DNA of 64,000 nt from Alphaproteobacteria bacterium (lineage in GTDB: Bacteria; Pseudomonadota; Alphaproteobacteria; Rhizobiales; Methyloligellaceae). Shown piece after piece: positions 10,705 to 20,055 of the stretch. Under the pieces are notes generated by a model. That model made no database searches, was not told where the DNA came from, and saw only the letters and a program-made list of their open reading frames with translations. A program made the translations under genes and the position numbers. The DNA is taken from assembly GCA_016869535.1 (NCBI GenBank), contig VGDX01000001.1:62001-126000 (forward strand), written 5' to 3'. The first letter of the stretch is position 1, and each line of letters opens with the position of its first letter.

Positions 10705-11234
10705 GCCAAGTCGGGACTGCGCGCCGTGGAGAGCGCGTCGGTCAGAGCGCGCGCGAAATCCTCGCGCTCGCTATCGGTGAGAAACCTCGCAAACACCAGA
10801 CTCTTGCCATGTGAGGCGATCGACAATTCCGTGCTGCGCCCGATGCGCGGTTTAAGCGAGAGCCGCACCCAATACGGATTGAAGCTCCAGGATTGCGCCT
10901 CGCCCGACGGATCGACGCGCGTGACGGTGAGCGCTTCGTCGGTGAGAGCGACCGTCTCGTAGAGACGCAGCGCGCGGAAATTCAGCCTGAAGGCGATATA
11001 GATGAGCAGGACGTCAAGTCCCAGAAAGCCGATCACCGGCCAGGCGCCCATCAGAAAGAACATCAGCCCGGTGGCGAAGCTGATCAGGCAGATCGCCGCC
11101 ATCAGCACCATGAAGCCTCTCGGGCTTAACGCCCGATGCGGCGTGAGCACGGCGCTAAAATGCGTGTGTGCCGAAGGCTCTTGAGCCGAGGGCTCTTGCG
11201 CCGAAGGTGCTGGAACGGGTGAAGGCTCTGCCAT
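10701..11234 (-). CDS. DUF2244 integral membrane protein
   Basis: 177-residue inner-membrane protein of the DUF2244 family, common in alphaproteobacteria and of unknown function. After a short proline/alanine-rich N-terminus containing a three-fold AQEPS repeat (residues about 11-22) comes the family core: [16 protein letters not shown], two adjacent membrane segments (about 41-85), then a soluble domain with SFNPYWVRL. The repeat is visible in the DNA as imperfect 15-base copies near 11170-11210 and could vary in number between strains. Convergent with gpmA. Confidence 0.85.
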   Translation of the reverse strand: MAEPSPVPAPSAQEPSAQEPSAHTHFSAVLTPHRALSPRGFMVLMAAICLISFATGLMFFLMGAWPVIGFLGLDVLLIYIAFRLNFRALRLYETVALTDEALTVTRVDPSGEAQSWSFNPYWVRLSLKPRIGRSTELSIASHGKSLVFARFLTDSEREDFARALTDALSTARSPDLA

Positions 11235-11247
11235 AGGTTGAATTAGA

Positions 11248-11292
11248 GCATGATCCGGAAAAGTGGAAACCGGTTTTCCGATAAGATCATGC
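11248..11292. repeat. palindromic intergenic repeat, 45 bp
   Basis: GCATGATC and GATCATGC form the outer arms (11248-11255 and 11285-11292), and CGGAAAA/TTTTCCG (11256-11262 and 11274-11280) the inner arms of an imperfect palindrome. From memory, closely similar sequences occur in many copies between genes of Rhizobiales. It overlaps the annotated 5' end of nth and supplies both ATG candidates of that gene. Confidence 0.7.
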
Positions 11293-12050
11293 GGTTAAAA
11301 ATAAGACCTCTGAGCGGGAACAGACAAGAGCCTGTGGCGGATCGACCGAAATCACGCCCGCGCGGCAAGGCGAAGCGCCGGCCCAAACTGGCGCCCGGCT
11401 CGCGCCTGACGCAGGCCCAGGTGGATGACATTTTCGCCCGTTTTGCCGCTGTCCACCCGCATCCCAAGACCGAGCTCAAATACACCGATCCGTTCACCCT
11501 GCTGGTGGCCGTGGTGCTGTCGGCGCAGGCGACCGACCAATCGGTCAATCGCGCCACGCCCGACCTGTTTCGCATCGCCGGCACGCCCGAGAAGCTCGCC
11601 ACACTCGGCGAACAGGAACTGACCGACAAGATCAAGACCATCGGCATCTACCGCAACAAGGCCAGGAATCTGATCGCGCTTGCCAAGAAGCTTATCGCCG
11701 AGCATGGCGGCAAGGTGCCGGAAACGCGCGAGATGCTGATGACCCTGCCGGGGGTCGGCCGCAAGACCGCCAATGTCGTGCTCAACACCGCTTTCGGCCA
11801 GCCGACCATCGGCATCGACACGCATGCCTTCCGCGTCGCCAACCGCACCGGTCTCGCACCCGGCAAGACGCCGCTCGAGGTCGAGCTGACGCTCGATCGC
11901 ATCGTGCCCGCGCGCTACAAGCATAACGCCCATCATTGGCTGATCTTGCACGGACGCTATGTGTGCAAAGCGCGCGTGCCGGAATGCTGGCGCTGCATCA
12001 TCTCCGACATCTGCCTGTACAAGCCGAAGACTCCGGCGCCCGTAACTTGA
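11250..12050 (+). CDS. nth: endonuclease III
   Basis: Bifunctional DNA glycosylase/AP lyase that removes oxidised pyrimidines in base-excision repair. The helix-hairpin-helix LPGVGRKTANVVLN carries the catalytic lysine, GIDTHAFRVANR the catalytic aspartate, and CKARVPECWRCIISDIC (C-x6-C-x2-C-x5-C) the 4Fe-4S cluster. 266 residues from the first ATG, but the first about 14 codons lie inside the palindromic repeat at 11248-11292; GTG at 11334 would give a protein of usual length. The basic stretch RPKSRPRGKAKRRPK precedes the catalytic domain. Function is certain, the start is not. Confidence 0.93.
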   Translation: MIRKSGNRFSDKIMRLKIRPLSGNRQEPVADRPKSRPRGKAKRRPKLAPGSRLTQAQVDDIFARFAAVHPHPKTELKYTDPFTLLVAVVLSAQATDQSVNRATPDLFRIAGTPEKLATLGEQELTDKIKTIGIYRNKARNLIALAKKLIAEHGGKVPETREMLMTLPGVGRKTANVVLNTAFGQPTIGIDTHAFRVANRTGLAPGKTPLEVELTLDRIVPARYKHNAHHWLILHGRYVCKARVPECWRCIISDICLYKPKTPAPVT

Positions 12051-12107
12051 CAAAGACGGTCATACGGGCGAGCGTTGGTGCAACGCCGCTCTGAACGGAG
12101 GAATGAC

Positions 12108-12260
12108 ATGAAAATGCTTTTATCTTGCCTTGCTGTTGCCTTCGCTCTCACCGTGGCCACCGCGCCTGCTTCCTTTGCCGACGACAAGGCCAAGACCGAC
12201 GGCCAGTCCAAGTCCACGACCAAGACCGCATGCGACAAGGACAAGAAGCGCGACAGCTAG
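12108..12260 (+). CDS. small secreted protein (50 aa)
   Basis: Fifty residues: a cleavable signal peptide (MKMLLSCLAVAFALTVA, cleavage probably after ASFA) and a mature part of about 25 residues rich in Lys, Asp and Thr with one cysteine. A GGAGG ribosome site lies 7 bases before the ATG. Followed by a clear terminator. It looks like a paralogue of the next gene: same signal-peptide design (APASFA) and size. Function unknown. Confidence 0.65.
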   Translation: MKMLLSCLAVAFALTVATAPASFADDKAKTDGQSKSTTKTACDKDKKRDS

Positions 12261-12287
12261 GCTGAAATTTTTTGCGTTATGCGGAAA

Positions 12288-12317
12288 GGCGCCGGTTTAC
12301 CGGCGTCTTTTTCTTTC
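12288..12317 (+). terminator. intrinsic terminator
   Basis: CGCCGG-TTTA-CCGGCG stem-loop followed by TCTTTTTCTTTC, 30 bases after the first small secreted-protein gene. Confidence 0.8.
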
Positions 12318-12399
12318 GTCCGGGAACCGGCGCGGAACGCAAGTCGGGATGAGGCGTTTTTCCCGTCCCTGCAGTCATGCAGTAACGAGGAGAAATGAC

Positions 12400-12564
12400 A
12401 TGAAAACGCTAGTATCGAGTTTTGCCATCGCTCTCGCGCTTGCCTTCGCCGCGCCCGCTTCCTTTGCCGGCGATGCCAGCAAGGCCACGACCAAAGCCGA
12501 GTGTGTCAAGGCCGGCGGCACGTGGGACGATGCGGCCAGTAAATGCGGCCCCAAGGGCTACTAG
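12400..12564 (+). CDS. small secreted protein with two cysteines (54 aa)
   Basis: Signal peptide of about 23 residues ending APASFAG, then a mature peptide of about 31 residues containing KAECVKAGGTWDDAASKCG. The Cys-KAGG-W-Cys pattern recurs in many small periplasmic proteobacterial proteins and suggests one disulfide; I know of no assigned function. ATG at 12400 follows GAGGAGA. It stands 139 bp after its relative at 12108, each with its own terminator, so the two look like separately regulated tandem copies. Confidence 0.7.
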   Translation: MKTLVSSFAIALALAFAAPASFAGDASKATTKAECVKAGGTWDDAASKCGPKGY

Positions 12565-12593
12565 GATTCGCTGAACAATAGGCCACTCAGCGA

Positions 12594-12621
12594 GGGCGCC
12601 GGGCGATCCGGCGCCCTTTTT
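12594..12621 (+). terminator. strong intrinsic terminator
   Basis: GGGCGCCGG / CCGGCGCCC, a perfect 9-bp stem with a 5-base loop followed by TTTTT. It lies 30 bases after the second small secreted gene and abuts the stop of the convergent EI24 gene, so it may serve both directions. Confidence 0.85.
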
Positions 12622-13301
12622 CATGCATAGGCCGGACGCAGGCCGGCGCGGGCGGCCAATCCCTTATAGACGCGCACCATGAACGAGGTGGCGAAGAGCG
12701 GCGTCACCAGGTTGAGGATCGGCACCGAGGCAACACCCGCGATGATCAGCCCGCTGAGGAACACGGTCGGACGGTTCGATTTGCGCAAACGTTTCGCTTC
12801 GGCCGCCGGCAGATGGCGAAGCGCTGCGAGCTCGAAATATTCGCGGCCCAGCAGATAGCCGTTGCCGGCATAGAAGGCGATCAGATTGACGCCGGGCACG
12901 AGCAGCAGGATCAGCGCGACAAAGTTCACCGCGAGCACCACGAGAAAAAACTTGATCCCGGTGAGGGCGGCTTGCGCCACGGGCAGCGGGCGCCCCGGCC
13001 TGTCGGCGGGAAAATTCGTCTTCTCCACCGTCTCGGCGATGTCGTCGAGATAAAGCGCCGCCACGAGCGAGGTGACCGGCGGGATGAGGAAGATCGAGCC
13101 GACCACGAGCGCCGAGCCGCCGAGCACTTGCACCGCGGTTTCGATCTGGTCCGGCAACTGCACGAAATAGCCGAAGCCCCAGACGATCGCCACGATGAGC
13201 AGCGCGAACAGCGCGATGGTAAACCCCACGCATTTGAGCAGCACGGCGCGGAAAGGCGGCGTGAACAGCTCCCGAAAGGCTTGACCTGCGGCTTTCAGCA
13301 T
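12621..13301 (-). CDS. EI24 domain membrane protein (CysZ-like)
   Basis: 226-residue multi-pass inner-membrane protein of the EI24/CysZ superfamily. Hydrophobic segments lie near residues 22-50, 58-83, 115-145 and 180-205, with the family-like GNGYLLGREYFELAALRH before the last pair. E. coli CysZ is a sulfate transporter; in alphaproteobacteria the substrate of these relatives is not established, so no transport role is claimed. It is not next to sulfur genes. Divergent from the PfkB kinase. Confidence 0.78.
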   Translation of the reverse strand: MLKAAGQAFRELFTPPFRAVLLKCVGFTIALFALLIVAIVWGFGYFVQLPDQIETAVQVLGGSALVVGSIFLIPPVTSLVAALYLDDIAETVEKTNFPADRPGRPLPVAQAALTGIKFFLVVLAVNFVALILLLVPGVNLIAFYAGNGYLLGREYFELAALRHLPAAEAKRLRKSNRPTVFLSGLIIAGVASVPILNLVTPLFATSFMVRVYKGLAARAGLRPAYA

Positions 13302-13384
13302 GACGTGTGTTCCGTTTCGCTGGGCGAATATAGTAAGGCAAGCCCGCGAAACCAGGGCGGGCGAAGAGCGGGGGAAGGCAATTC

Positions 13385-14383
13385 ATGGCTGACAAGAGCT
13401 ACGACGTGGTCGGTATCGGCAACGCCATCGTCGACATCATCGCCCGCTGCGACGAGGGCTTCCTGACCAAGCACGATCTCGACAAGGGCTTTATGCGCCT
13501 GATCGATGCGGGCGAGGCGGCGCGGCTTTACGAGGAGATGGGCCCGGCCATCGAGCGCTCCGGCGGCTCGGTCGCCAATTCCATCGCCGGGCTCGCCTCG
13601 TTCGGCACGACATGCGGCTTTATCGGCCGGGTCGCCGCCGACCAGTTCGGCGGCATCTTCCGTCATGACATCCGCTCGCTCGGCGTCGCCTTCAACAGCG
13701 AGCCGGCGATGGACGGCGCGCCGACCGCGCGCTGTCTCATTCTGGTGACGCCGGATGGCGAGCGCACAATGAACACGTTTCTCGGCGCGAGCGTCGATTT
13801 CGCGCCCGCCGATCTCGACCCGGACATGATCGCCGCAAGCCGGATCGTCTATCTCGAAGGCTACCTGTTCGACCGGGAGCACGCCAAGGCCGCATTCCGC
13901 GAGGCGGCGCGGATCGCCAAGGAAGCGGGCGCCAAGGTGGCGCTTAGCCTGTCTGATGCTTTCTGCGTCGACCGCCACCGCGAGGATTTCGGCAATTTCA
14001 TCCGGAACGACGCCGACATCCTGTTTGCCAACGAGAAGGAGATCACCACGCTCTACCAGGTCAACAGCTTCGCTGAGGCCGCGGCCACGGTCCGCCATGA
14101 ATGCGAATTGGCGGTGCTGACCCGCTCGGAGGAGGGTTCGATGATCGTGGCCTCCGGCGACACGATCGAGGTCGCACCGGAAAAAGTACCTGAAGTGGTC
14201 GATGTGACGGGCGCTGGCGACCTCTATGCCGCCGGCTTCCTCTATGGTCTGACGCGCGGCGCGCCGCTGGCCGTTTGCGGCCGAATCGGCAGTCTGGCTG
14301 CGGCCGAGATCATCTCGCATATCGGCGCCAGGCCCGAGATGTCCTTGCGGGACCTGGCGAAAAGGGCAGGCCTGGTCAATTAG
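13385..14383 (+). CDS. PfkB-family kinase, probably adenosine kinase
   Basis: 332-residue ribokinase-fold carbohydrate/nucleoside kinase. VGIGNAIVDIIA opens the fold, GGSVANSIAGLASFG is the substrate-lid region, and DVTGAGDLYAAGFLYG is PfkB signature 2 with the catalytic aspartate. The pattern (GNAIVD, RSGGSVANS, NEKE) matches proteins annotated as adenosine kinase in Rhizobiales, which phosphorylate adenosine to AMP for purine salvage. Good GGAAGG ribosome site. The exact substrate is inferred from overall resemblance only. Confidence 0.85.
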   Translation: MADKSYDVVGIGNAIVDIIARCDEGFLTKHDLDKGFMRLIDAGEAARLYEEMGPAIERSGGSVANSIAGLASFGTTCGFIGRVAADQFGGIFRHDIRSLGVAFNSEPAMDGAPTARCLILVTPDGERTMNTFLGASVDFAPADLDPDMIAASRIVYLEGYLFDREHAKAAFREAARIAKEAGAKVALSLSDAFCVDRHREDFGNFIRNDADILFANEKEITTLYQVNSFAEAAATVRHECELAVLTRSEEGSMIVASGDTIEVAPEKVPEVVDVTGAGDLYAAGFLYGLTRGAPLAVCGRIGSLAAAEIISHIGARPEMSLRDLAKRAGLVN

Positions 14384-14531
14384 CGGTAGCAGTTTCAACG
14401 ATAACCCCCCGCAAATATTGTGGCTTTTCCGCCACGCCAGGGGAAATTCTCTTTATAGGCGCTACAGATAGCCCCTCTCTCGGCCTCCACCTGCTATTCT
14501 CGAATCGCACCGGACGGAATTGGGGGCCTTG

Positions 14532-15626
14532 ATGCGCAGATCGTTGCCGCTTGTGGCAGCTACCATGCTCGGCATGGCGGCGCTGGCCCAGCCTGCGGTG
14601 GCGCAGGATGGTGTCGCGGGACCGGATTTCACCACCGCGACCTATGGCGGCACTACGATCTGGATCGGCGGCGGCGTCCAGTTTTTGACGCTCCCCGATG
14701 TCAGGTTTGTCGGTAGGGGCGCGCCCGGCAATTTCACCCGGCAGAAAAATCTCGAGGGCGATTTCTGGGATGCCGGCGTCGCTGGTGCCGGCGGTATCGA
14801 GACCGCGCTCGGCTTTTGGGGCAACATGCGTGTGAGCGGCGCAGTCAAGGGCTTCTTCGCCAATATCGAGACCGATGACCACACGAATTGCCGCACCGCG
14901 ACGTGTACCGTAGTCGATCCGGCCTTTGGCATAGCCTTCTTTGGTCCACCTGTGCTTGCGACAAGCGCCGACCGCGATGCCGACTATTGGGGCGGCCAGA
15001 TCGAATTCAAATTCGCGCGCGCCGAGCCGGTGCACGACAAGCCCGATTTCTACCGCAATGACTATTTCATCGCCGGCGCGGACATTCGCGGCATCGACCA
15101 GGATATCAGTCTCCGGGGCAATTTCGGCGGCGCGCCGATCTACACTCTCAAGGAAACCCTCGATACCACCTATTATGGCGGTTATATCGGCATCGGCGGC
15201 GAGTACAGCTTCGGCTTCATCCCAGTTATTGGTCCGGCACTCAAGAATGTCGGCGGCATCTATGACCGGCTCGGTCTGCGTACCTTCATCCAGGCACGCG
15301 CCGGCCTCTATTCGGCCGAGACCGACTATAACAGCCGCTTCGCTGTCCAGTTCACGCCGTTCAACTCGCGGATTTCGCAGTCCAATGACGAGCTGGCCTT
15401 CATCGGCAGCGTCTCTCTGGAGACGCGCAAGCAGCTTGGGACGCGGTCGAGTCTGTCGCTCTGGACAGACTACGAGTACATCTCGTCGGTTCCGGAAGTG
15501 CGCTACAACAACGGCGCCGGGCGTCCGACCCGCATCGAAGAGGATAGCGTGTTCGCCAGCCGCACCATGCTCAGGCTGAATATCGGGCTCGGCCCCACCC
15601 AGCTCTACGACGAGCCCCTGCGCTAA
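14532..15626 (+). CDS. predicted outer-membrane beta-barrel protein
   Basis: 364-residue exported protein: signal peptide to about residue 24 (cleavage near PAVAQDG), then alternating strands with turns such as GGYIGIGGEYSFGF and SLSLWTDYEYISS and a C-terminal strand region MLRLNIGLGPTQLY. It resembles a porin-like or autotransporter-barrel-like surface protein, but I do not recognise the family. The ATG follows GGGGG. It is clearly paralogous to the next gene: both share DADYW/DVDFW, IRGIDQDI, LDTTYYGGY/IDTTYWGGF and ETRKQ(L/F)GxRxSLSL. Confidence 0.72.
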   Translation: MRRSLPLVAATMLGMAALAQPAVAQDGVAGPDFTTATYGGTTIWIGGGVQFLTLPDVRFVGRGAPGNFTRQKNLEGDFWDAGVAGAGGIETALGFWGNMRVSGAVKGFFANIETDDHTNCRTATCTVVDPAFGIAFFGPPVLATSADRDADYWGGQIEFKFARAEPVHDKPDFYRNDYFIAGADIRGIDQDISLRGNFGGAPIYTLKETLDTTYYGGYIGIGGEYSFGFIPVIGPALKNVGGIYDRLGLRTFIQARAGLYSAETDYNSRFAVQFTPFNSRISQSNDELAFIGSVSLETRKQLGTRSSLSLWTDYEYISSVPEVRYNNGAGRPTRIEEDSVFASRTMLRLNIGLGPTQLYDEPLR

Positions 15627-15691
15627 ACCTCGCTTTTAGCCTCGCTTGAACGATGCTATTATCGGCCTTGCTTTGGGGCCGGGGGGCTTCC

Positions 15692-16808
15692 ATGCATCGT
15701 CGGTTGCATCTGTTTTCGGGTGCCGCGCTCTTTAGCGTCTTGGGCGGCGTCGCGCTGGCGCAAGAACCGGCCGCCGTCACCTACAATGCCACGACGATCT
15801 CCATCGGGGGTGGCGTGCAGCTGCTCCAGCTTCCCGACATCCGTTACACGTTCTTCAGCTCGAGCCGCAACGGAGCCGCTCTGCGCAAGCAGAAGACCGA
15901 CGATTTCGACGACTATGGCGGCGTCGTGAGCGGCGCGATCGAAACGCCGCTCGGCTATTGGGGAGCGACGCCGGTGACCGGCGTGGTGTCCGGGTTCTTC
16001 GCCAATGTCTCCGACGGCGACCGCCATGGCTGCGTGAGCCAAGGCACGGCCCTTTGCACGGCCGAGGACATTGTCGACAATCCCAACCGTCCCGACAGCC
16101 TTGTGGCCAACACTTTCGTCACCAACACCGACCGCGACGTCGATTTCTGGCGTTGGCGCCGAAGCGCGCTTCGGCAAGGCTCCGGCGCCGGCCCGCGATG
16201 AGGGAGGCTATCTGTTCCGCCTTGGATATGTCGGCATCGGCGCCGACGTCCGCGGCATCGACCAGGACATCCGGCTGCGGCTCGATATCCCCGGCGCCCC
16301 CGTCAACCCGTCAGTGCGGCTTAACGAGACGATCGACACGACCTATTGGGGCGGCTTCCTCTCCGTCGGCGGCGAGTACAATATCCTCGGCTATTTCGGC
16401 ATCGGCAAAACCTGGGGCATACGCTCGCTCCTGGCACTGCGGGCCGGCATCTATAACGCCGACACCGACTATAATGGCCTGTTCCGGCGCCCCGGCCGCG
16501 CCACGCGTCTCGGTCTTTCCGACGACGAGGTTGCCTTTATCGGCGGCTTGAACTTCGAGACGCGCAAGCAGTTCGGTCCGCGCACCAGCCTGTCGCTGGT
16601 CACCGACTACGAGTATTTCTCCTATGCGCCCGAGATCCGTTATGTCGACGCGGATCTCAGCGGCTGCGGCGGGGGTCAGGTAAATTGCGCCGGCAATGTC
16701 ACCCGGACCCATATCGATGACGACGATGCTTTCGCGGTGCGCACCATGTTGCGGCTGAATGTCGGCCTCGGCGCGACGCCGCTCTACACCGATCCCGCTT
16801 TGAAATAG
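15692..16808 (+). pseudogene. outer-membrane protein paralogue, frameshifted
   Basis: Second copy of the preceding outer-membrane protein. The first frame (from ATG 15692, after GGGGGG) gives a signal peptide ending VALAQEPA and continues to TDRDVDFW; the second frame takes over with GVGAEARFGKAPAPARDEGG and runs to the stop at 16808. The join is at 16149-16151, where TGGC would read TGGGGC if two G were restored. Both halves align with the upstream paralogue, so the gene was complete recently or is intact and mis-sequenced. The copy has an extra cysteine-bearing loop near its end (SGCGGGQVNC). Confidence 0.75.
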
Positions 16809-16825
16809 CGCCGTTGTGATGCGCG

Positions 16826-17794
16826 CTAGAGCTTGCGCAGCGCCACGGTTTCCACCGCGTGATCGGCGCCCTTGCGCAGGATGAGGTCGGCGCGCTGCCG
16901 CGTGGGCAGGATATTGTCGCGCAGATTGACCAGATTGATCGAACGCCAGATGTGCAGGCCCGTGACATGCGCCTCGTCTTCCGATAGCGTGGCGTAGCGG
17001 TGGAAATAGGAGGCGGGATCGCGGAACGCGGTCTGGCGGAGCCGCAAGAACCGCTCCACATACCATTCCTCGACCAGTTCCTCTTCGGCGTCGATATAGA
17101 TCGAGAAATCGAAGAAGTCGGAGACGAAGGGGATCGCCTCGCCGTCCTTGGGCAATTTCGCCGGCTGCAGCACGTTCAACCCTTCGACGATGACGATGTC
17201 GGGACGCTCGATGGCGTGTTTCTGGTCGGGAAGCACGTCGTAGACGAGATGGGAATAGACCGGCGCCTCGACGCGTTCCTTGCCCGACTTCACCTCGGCG
17301 AGGAAATTGAGCAGCTTGGTTAGATCGTAGCTCTCGGGAAAGCCCTTGCGGTTCATCAGCCCGCGCTCCTCGAGCACGGCGTTCTCGAACAGGAAGCCGT
17401 CGGTCGGCACCAGCTCGACCCGTGGATGGCTCGGCCAGCGCGCCAGCAGCGCCTGTAACACACGCGCCGTGGTGCTTTTGCCGGCGGCGACGCTGCCGGC
17501 AAGCCCGATGATGAACGGCGTCTTGCCGTTGCCTTTGCGCAGGAAGCGCTCGGTGGCGTGATGCAGCCCCTGCTCCGCTTCGATATAGAAATTGAGCAGC
17601 CGGCTTAAGGGCAGATAGACATCCACCACTTCCTGCGTCGACACGCGCTCGGTGAGGCCGCTTAAGTTTTCCAGCTCGGCATCGCTCAAGGTCATCGGCG
17701 TGTCGGCGCGCAGCCTCGCCCATTCCTCGCGGCTATAGACGGCGTAAGGCGAGAACGCGACGGTGGGACGCGGGTTCATGACAGAAACGCCCAT
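16826..17794 (-). CDS. coaA: type I pantothenate kinase
   Basis: Phosphorylates pantothenate, the first step of coenzyme A synthesis. 322 residues with the P-loop [43 protein letters not shown] and [10 protein letters not shown], all typical of the prokaryotic type I enzyme. It is the last gene of the minus-strand histidine operon, 10 bp after hisE, an arrangement seen in other Rhizobiales. Start ATG at 17794; an ATG five codons later is possible. Confidence 0.96.
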   Translation of the reverse strand: MGVSVMNPRPTVAFSPYAVYSREEWARLRADTPMTLSDAELENLSGLTERVSTQEVVDVYLPLSRLLNFYIEAEQGLHHATERFLRKGNGKTPFIIGLAGSVAAGKSTTARVLQALLARWPSHPRVELVPTDGFLFENAVLEERGLMNRKGFPESYDLTKLLNFLAEVKSGKERVEAPVYSHLVYDVLPDQKHAIERPDIVIVEGLNVLQPAKLPKDGEAIPFVSDFFDFSIYIDAEEELVEEWYVERFLRLRQTAFRDPASYFHRYATLSEDEAHVTGLHIWRSINLVNLRDNILPTRQRADLILRKGADHAVETVALRKL

Positions 17795-17804
17795 TGTCTG
17801 ACGG

Positions 17805-18137
17805 TTAGCGCGAGGCGGCCTTGGCCTTCTTGACCTCGGTCAGAGCCATGCGCCGCTCGAGCTCTTCCAGCACCTCGTCGAGCGAGACGCCGCGGCTCTC
17901 GAGCAGCACGAGCAGGTGGTAGAGCATGTCGGCGGTCTCGCCGACCAGCGCCTTCTCGTCCTGGGCAAGCGCGGCGATGGCCACTTCCACCGCCTCCTCG
18001 CCAAGCTTCTTGGCCGGCTTGATCGGCCCGTCGTCAAGCAGCCGCCGCGTATGGGAGTCTTCGGGGCGCGCATGACGCCGCGATTTGATGATGGCGGCCA
18101 GCCGGCTCAATACATCCTTGCTCATGCTCTGGCTCAT
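17805..18137 (-). CDS. hisE: phosphoribosyl-ATP pyrophosphatase
   Basis: Second step of histidine synthesis: hydrolyses phosphoribosyl-ATP to phosphoribosyl-AMP. A 110-residue all-alpha MazG-like protein with [15 protein letters not shown] (metal-binding EExxE-type helix) and [13 protein letters not shown]. It follows hisF by 63 bp. hisI is not in this window. Confidence 0.95.
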   Translation of the reverse strand: MSQSMSKDVLSRLAAIIKSRRHARPEDSHTRRLLDDGPIKPAKKLGEEAVEVAIAALAQDEKALVGETADMLYHLLVLLESRGVSLDEVLEELERRMALTEVKKAKAASR

Positions 18138-18200
18138 ACACTGCCGCGACGGGCGTGGGAATAGCGGCGTTCACCTCAAATCGGGCATATTAACGCTATT

Positions 18201-18977
18201 CTAGCGATCCAGGCGGATGGGCAGGCCGGCTGAGGCCATATGCGCCTTGGCCTCGCCGATCGTGTGTTCGCCGTAGTGGAAGATCGAGGCGGCGAGCACG
18301 GCCGAGGCATGGCCGTCGCGCACGCCCTCGACCAGATGATCGAGAGTGCCGACGCCGCCGCTCGCGATCACCGGTACCGGCACCGCGTCGGCAATGGCGC
18401 GCGTCAACTCGATATCGAAACCGGCGCGGGTGCCGTCGCGATCCATGGAGGTGAGCAGGATCTCGCCTGCGCCGAGCTCGGCGACCTCCTCGGCGTAGGA
18501 GACCGCTTCGATGCCGGTCGGCTCGCGCCCGCCATGGGTGAAGATCTCGAAGCGCGGCGCCTTGCCGTTGGCGCCGGTCCGTTTCGCGTCGATGGCGACG
18601 ACGATGCATTGCGCGCCGAACTTCTCAGCTGCGGCGCGCACCAGGCTGCGGTTCTTCACCGCGGCGGTGTTGATCGACACTTTGTCGGCGCCGGCTTCGA
18701 GCAGGGCGCGCACATCCTCGGTCGAGCGCACGCCGCCGCCCACCGTGAGCGGCATGAAACAGCGCTCGGCCGTGCGCCGCACCACATCGAGGATGGTGCC
18801 GCGTTTCTCGTGACTGGCTGTGATGTCGAGGAAGCAAAGCTCGTCGGCGCCGGCTTCGTCATAGGCCGCGGCGGCCTCGACCGGATCGCCTGCGTCGCGC
18901 AGATCGACGAACTTGACGCCCTTCACCACGCGGCCTTCCTTGACGTCGAGGCAGGGTATGACGCGGACTTTCAGCAT
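18201..18977 (-). CDS. hisF: imidazole glycerol phosphate synthase, cyclase subunit
   Basis: TIM-barrel cyclase that, with HisH, makes imidazole glycerol phosphate and AICAR. 258 residues from the ATG at 18977, giving [20 protein letters not shown]; a longer open frame upstream is not conserved. Catalytic Asp in CLDV and in [13 protein letters not shown], phosphate sites VGGGVRS and IASGGVG. Five bases separate it from the small membrane ORF upstream. Confidence 0.97.
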   Translation of the reverse strand: MLKVRVIPCLDVKEGRVVKGVKFVDLRDAGDPVEAAAAYDEAGADELCFLDITASHEKRGTILDVVRRTAERCFMPLTVGGGVRSTEDVRALLEAGADKVSINTAAVKNRSLVRAAAEKFGAQCIVVAIDAKRTGANGKAPRFEIFTHGGREPTGIEAVSYAEEVAELGAGEILLTSMDRDGTRAGFDIELTRAIADAVPVPVIASGGVGTLDHLVEGVRDGHASAVLAASIFHYGEHTIGEAKAHMASAGLPIRLDR

Positions 18978-18982
18978 CGCTG

Positions 18983-19297
18983 TCAGCTGCTCTGCGGCTT
19001 CCGCCGGCTCCGGATAAAGCGGATGAGCAGATAGACCAGCAGCACGGCGAGCCAGATGGCCAGCATCACCTCGCCCACCGGAATGGTGAACAGCGAGAGA
19101 TAGGCGACCTTCTGATAATCCCAAATGGTCTCGCCCCATTCCTGGCCGTTGATGGTGCAGGGAATGGCGCGGTTGAAATCCACCTCGCAGCCGAACAGCC
19201 TGCCAAGGCCCTCGGCGCCCATGGAAAGCGCCGTCGGCCATAGCGCGAAGATCAATATAAGAACGAGCGTGACGATGAAGAATACTCTGGCACGCAT
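18983..19297 (-). CDS. small two-pass membrane protein in the his operon
   Basis: 104 residues, not recognised. Segment 1 (residues about 4-26, [17 protein letters not shown]) may be a signal anchor; a loop with two cysteines ([16 protein letters not shown]) and several aromatic residues follows; segment 2 is at about 68-93, with a basic RFIRSRRK tail. The loop would be periplasmic and could carry a disulfide. It sits exactly between hisA and hisF with gaps of 5 bp, so it is certainly co-transcribed with them. A role in histidine synthesis is not implied. Confidence 0.75.
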   Translation of the reverse strand: MRARVFFIVTLVLILIFALWPTALSMGAEGLGRLFGCEVDFNRAIPCTINGQEWGETIWDYQKVAYLSLFTIPVGEVMLAIWLAVLLVYLLIRFIRSRRKPQSS

Positions 19298-19302
19298 GTC
19301 GT

Positions 19303-20055
19303 TCAGCCTTTCGCCTTCTGCGCCGCGCGGCGATCCTTGAGCAGCGCCAGCGCTTCGCCTGCATCCAGCCGCCCGTCATAGAGCGCGCGGCCGGCGATGG
19401 CCCCTTCCAGCATGGCGTAGCGCGGGTCGAGCAGGCGGCGCACGTCTTCTAGGCCGGATAGGCCGCCGCTGGCAATGACCGGAATGGTGACGGCTTTGGC
19501 CAACTCGGCGGAAGCATCGAGATTGAGGCCTTCGAGCACGCCGTCGCGGGCGATGTCGGTGTGAATGATGGCGGCGACGCCAACATCCTCGAAGCGCCGC
19601 GCCAGATCGAGCGCGGTCATTTCGCTCGTCTCGGCCCAGCCCTCGATCGCCACCTTGCCGTCGCGCGCGTCGATGCCGACAGCGATGCAGCCGGGGAAAT
19701 CGTGCGCCGCCTCGCGCACCAGTCCGGGATCACGCACCGCGGCGGTGCCGAGCACCACGCGGTCTATGCCGAGATCGAGCCAGGCGATGATGGTGTCGAG
19801 GTCGCGGATGCCGCCGCCGAGCTGGATCGGCAGATGCACGGCTTCATAGATCGCCTCGACCGCCTGACGATTGACCGGGCGGCCTTCGAAGGCGCCGTTG
19901 AGATCGACCACATGCAGCCAATCGAAGCCCGCCTCCTCGAAGCTCCGCGCCTGCGCCGCCGGATCGTCGTTGAACACGGTCGCCTGGTCCATCTCGCCCT
20001 GCACGAGACGCACGCATTGCCCGTCTTTCAGGTCTATGGCGGGAAACAGAATCAT
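19303..20055 (-). CDS. hisA: phosphoribosylformimino-AICAR ribotide isomerase
   Basis: Amadori isomerisation of ProFAR to PRFAR in histidine synthesis. 250 residues from the ATG at 20055, which gives [20 protein letters not shown] and overlaps the hisH stop as ATGA; a start three codons earlier (MATM) is also possible. Catalytic Asp in AIDLKDG and in HTDIARDGV; phosphate sites LGGGIRD and ASGGLSG. Confidence 0.97.
   Translation of the reverse strand: MILFPAIDLKDGQCVRLVQGEMDQATVFNDDPAAQARSFEEAGFDWLHVVDLNGAFEGRPVNRQAVEAIYEAVHLPIQLGGGIRDLDTIIAWLDLGIDRVVLGTAAVRDPGLVREAAHDFPGCIAVGIDARDGKVAIEGWAETSEMTALDLARRFEDVGVAAIIHTDIARDGVLEGLNLDASAELAKAVTIPVIASGGLSGLEDVRRLLDPRYAMLEGAIAGRALYDGRLDAGEALALLKDRRAAQKAKG

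Noticed and set aside
16311-17723. 470-codon minus-strand frame across coaA and the outer-membrane gene
   Set aside because: Out of frame with coaA and antisense to the barrel gene; translation is Arg-rich noise.
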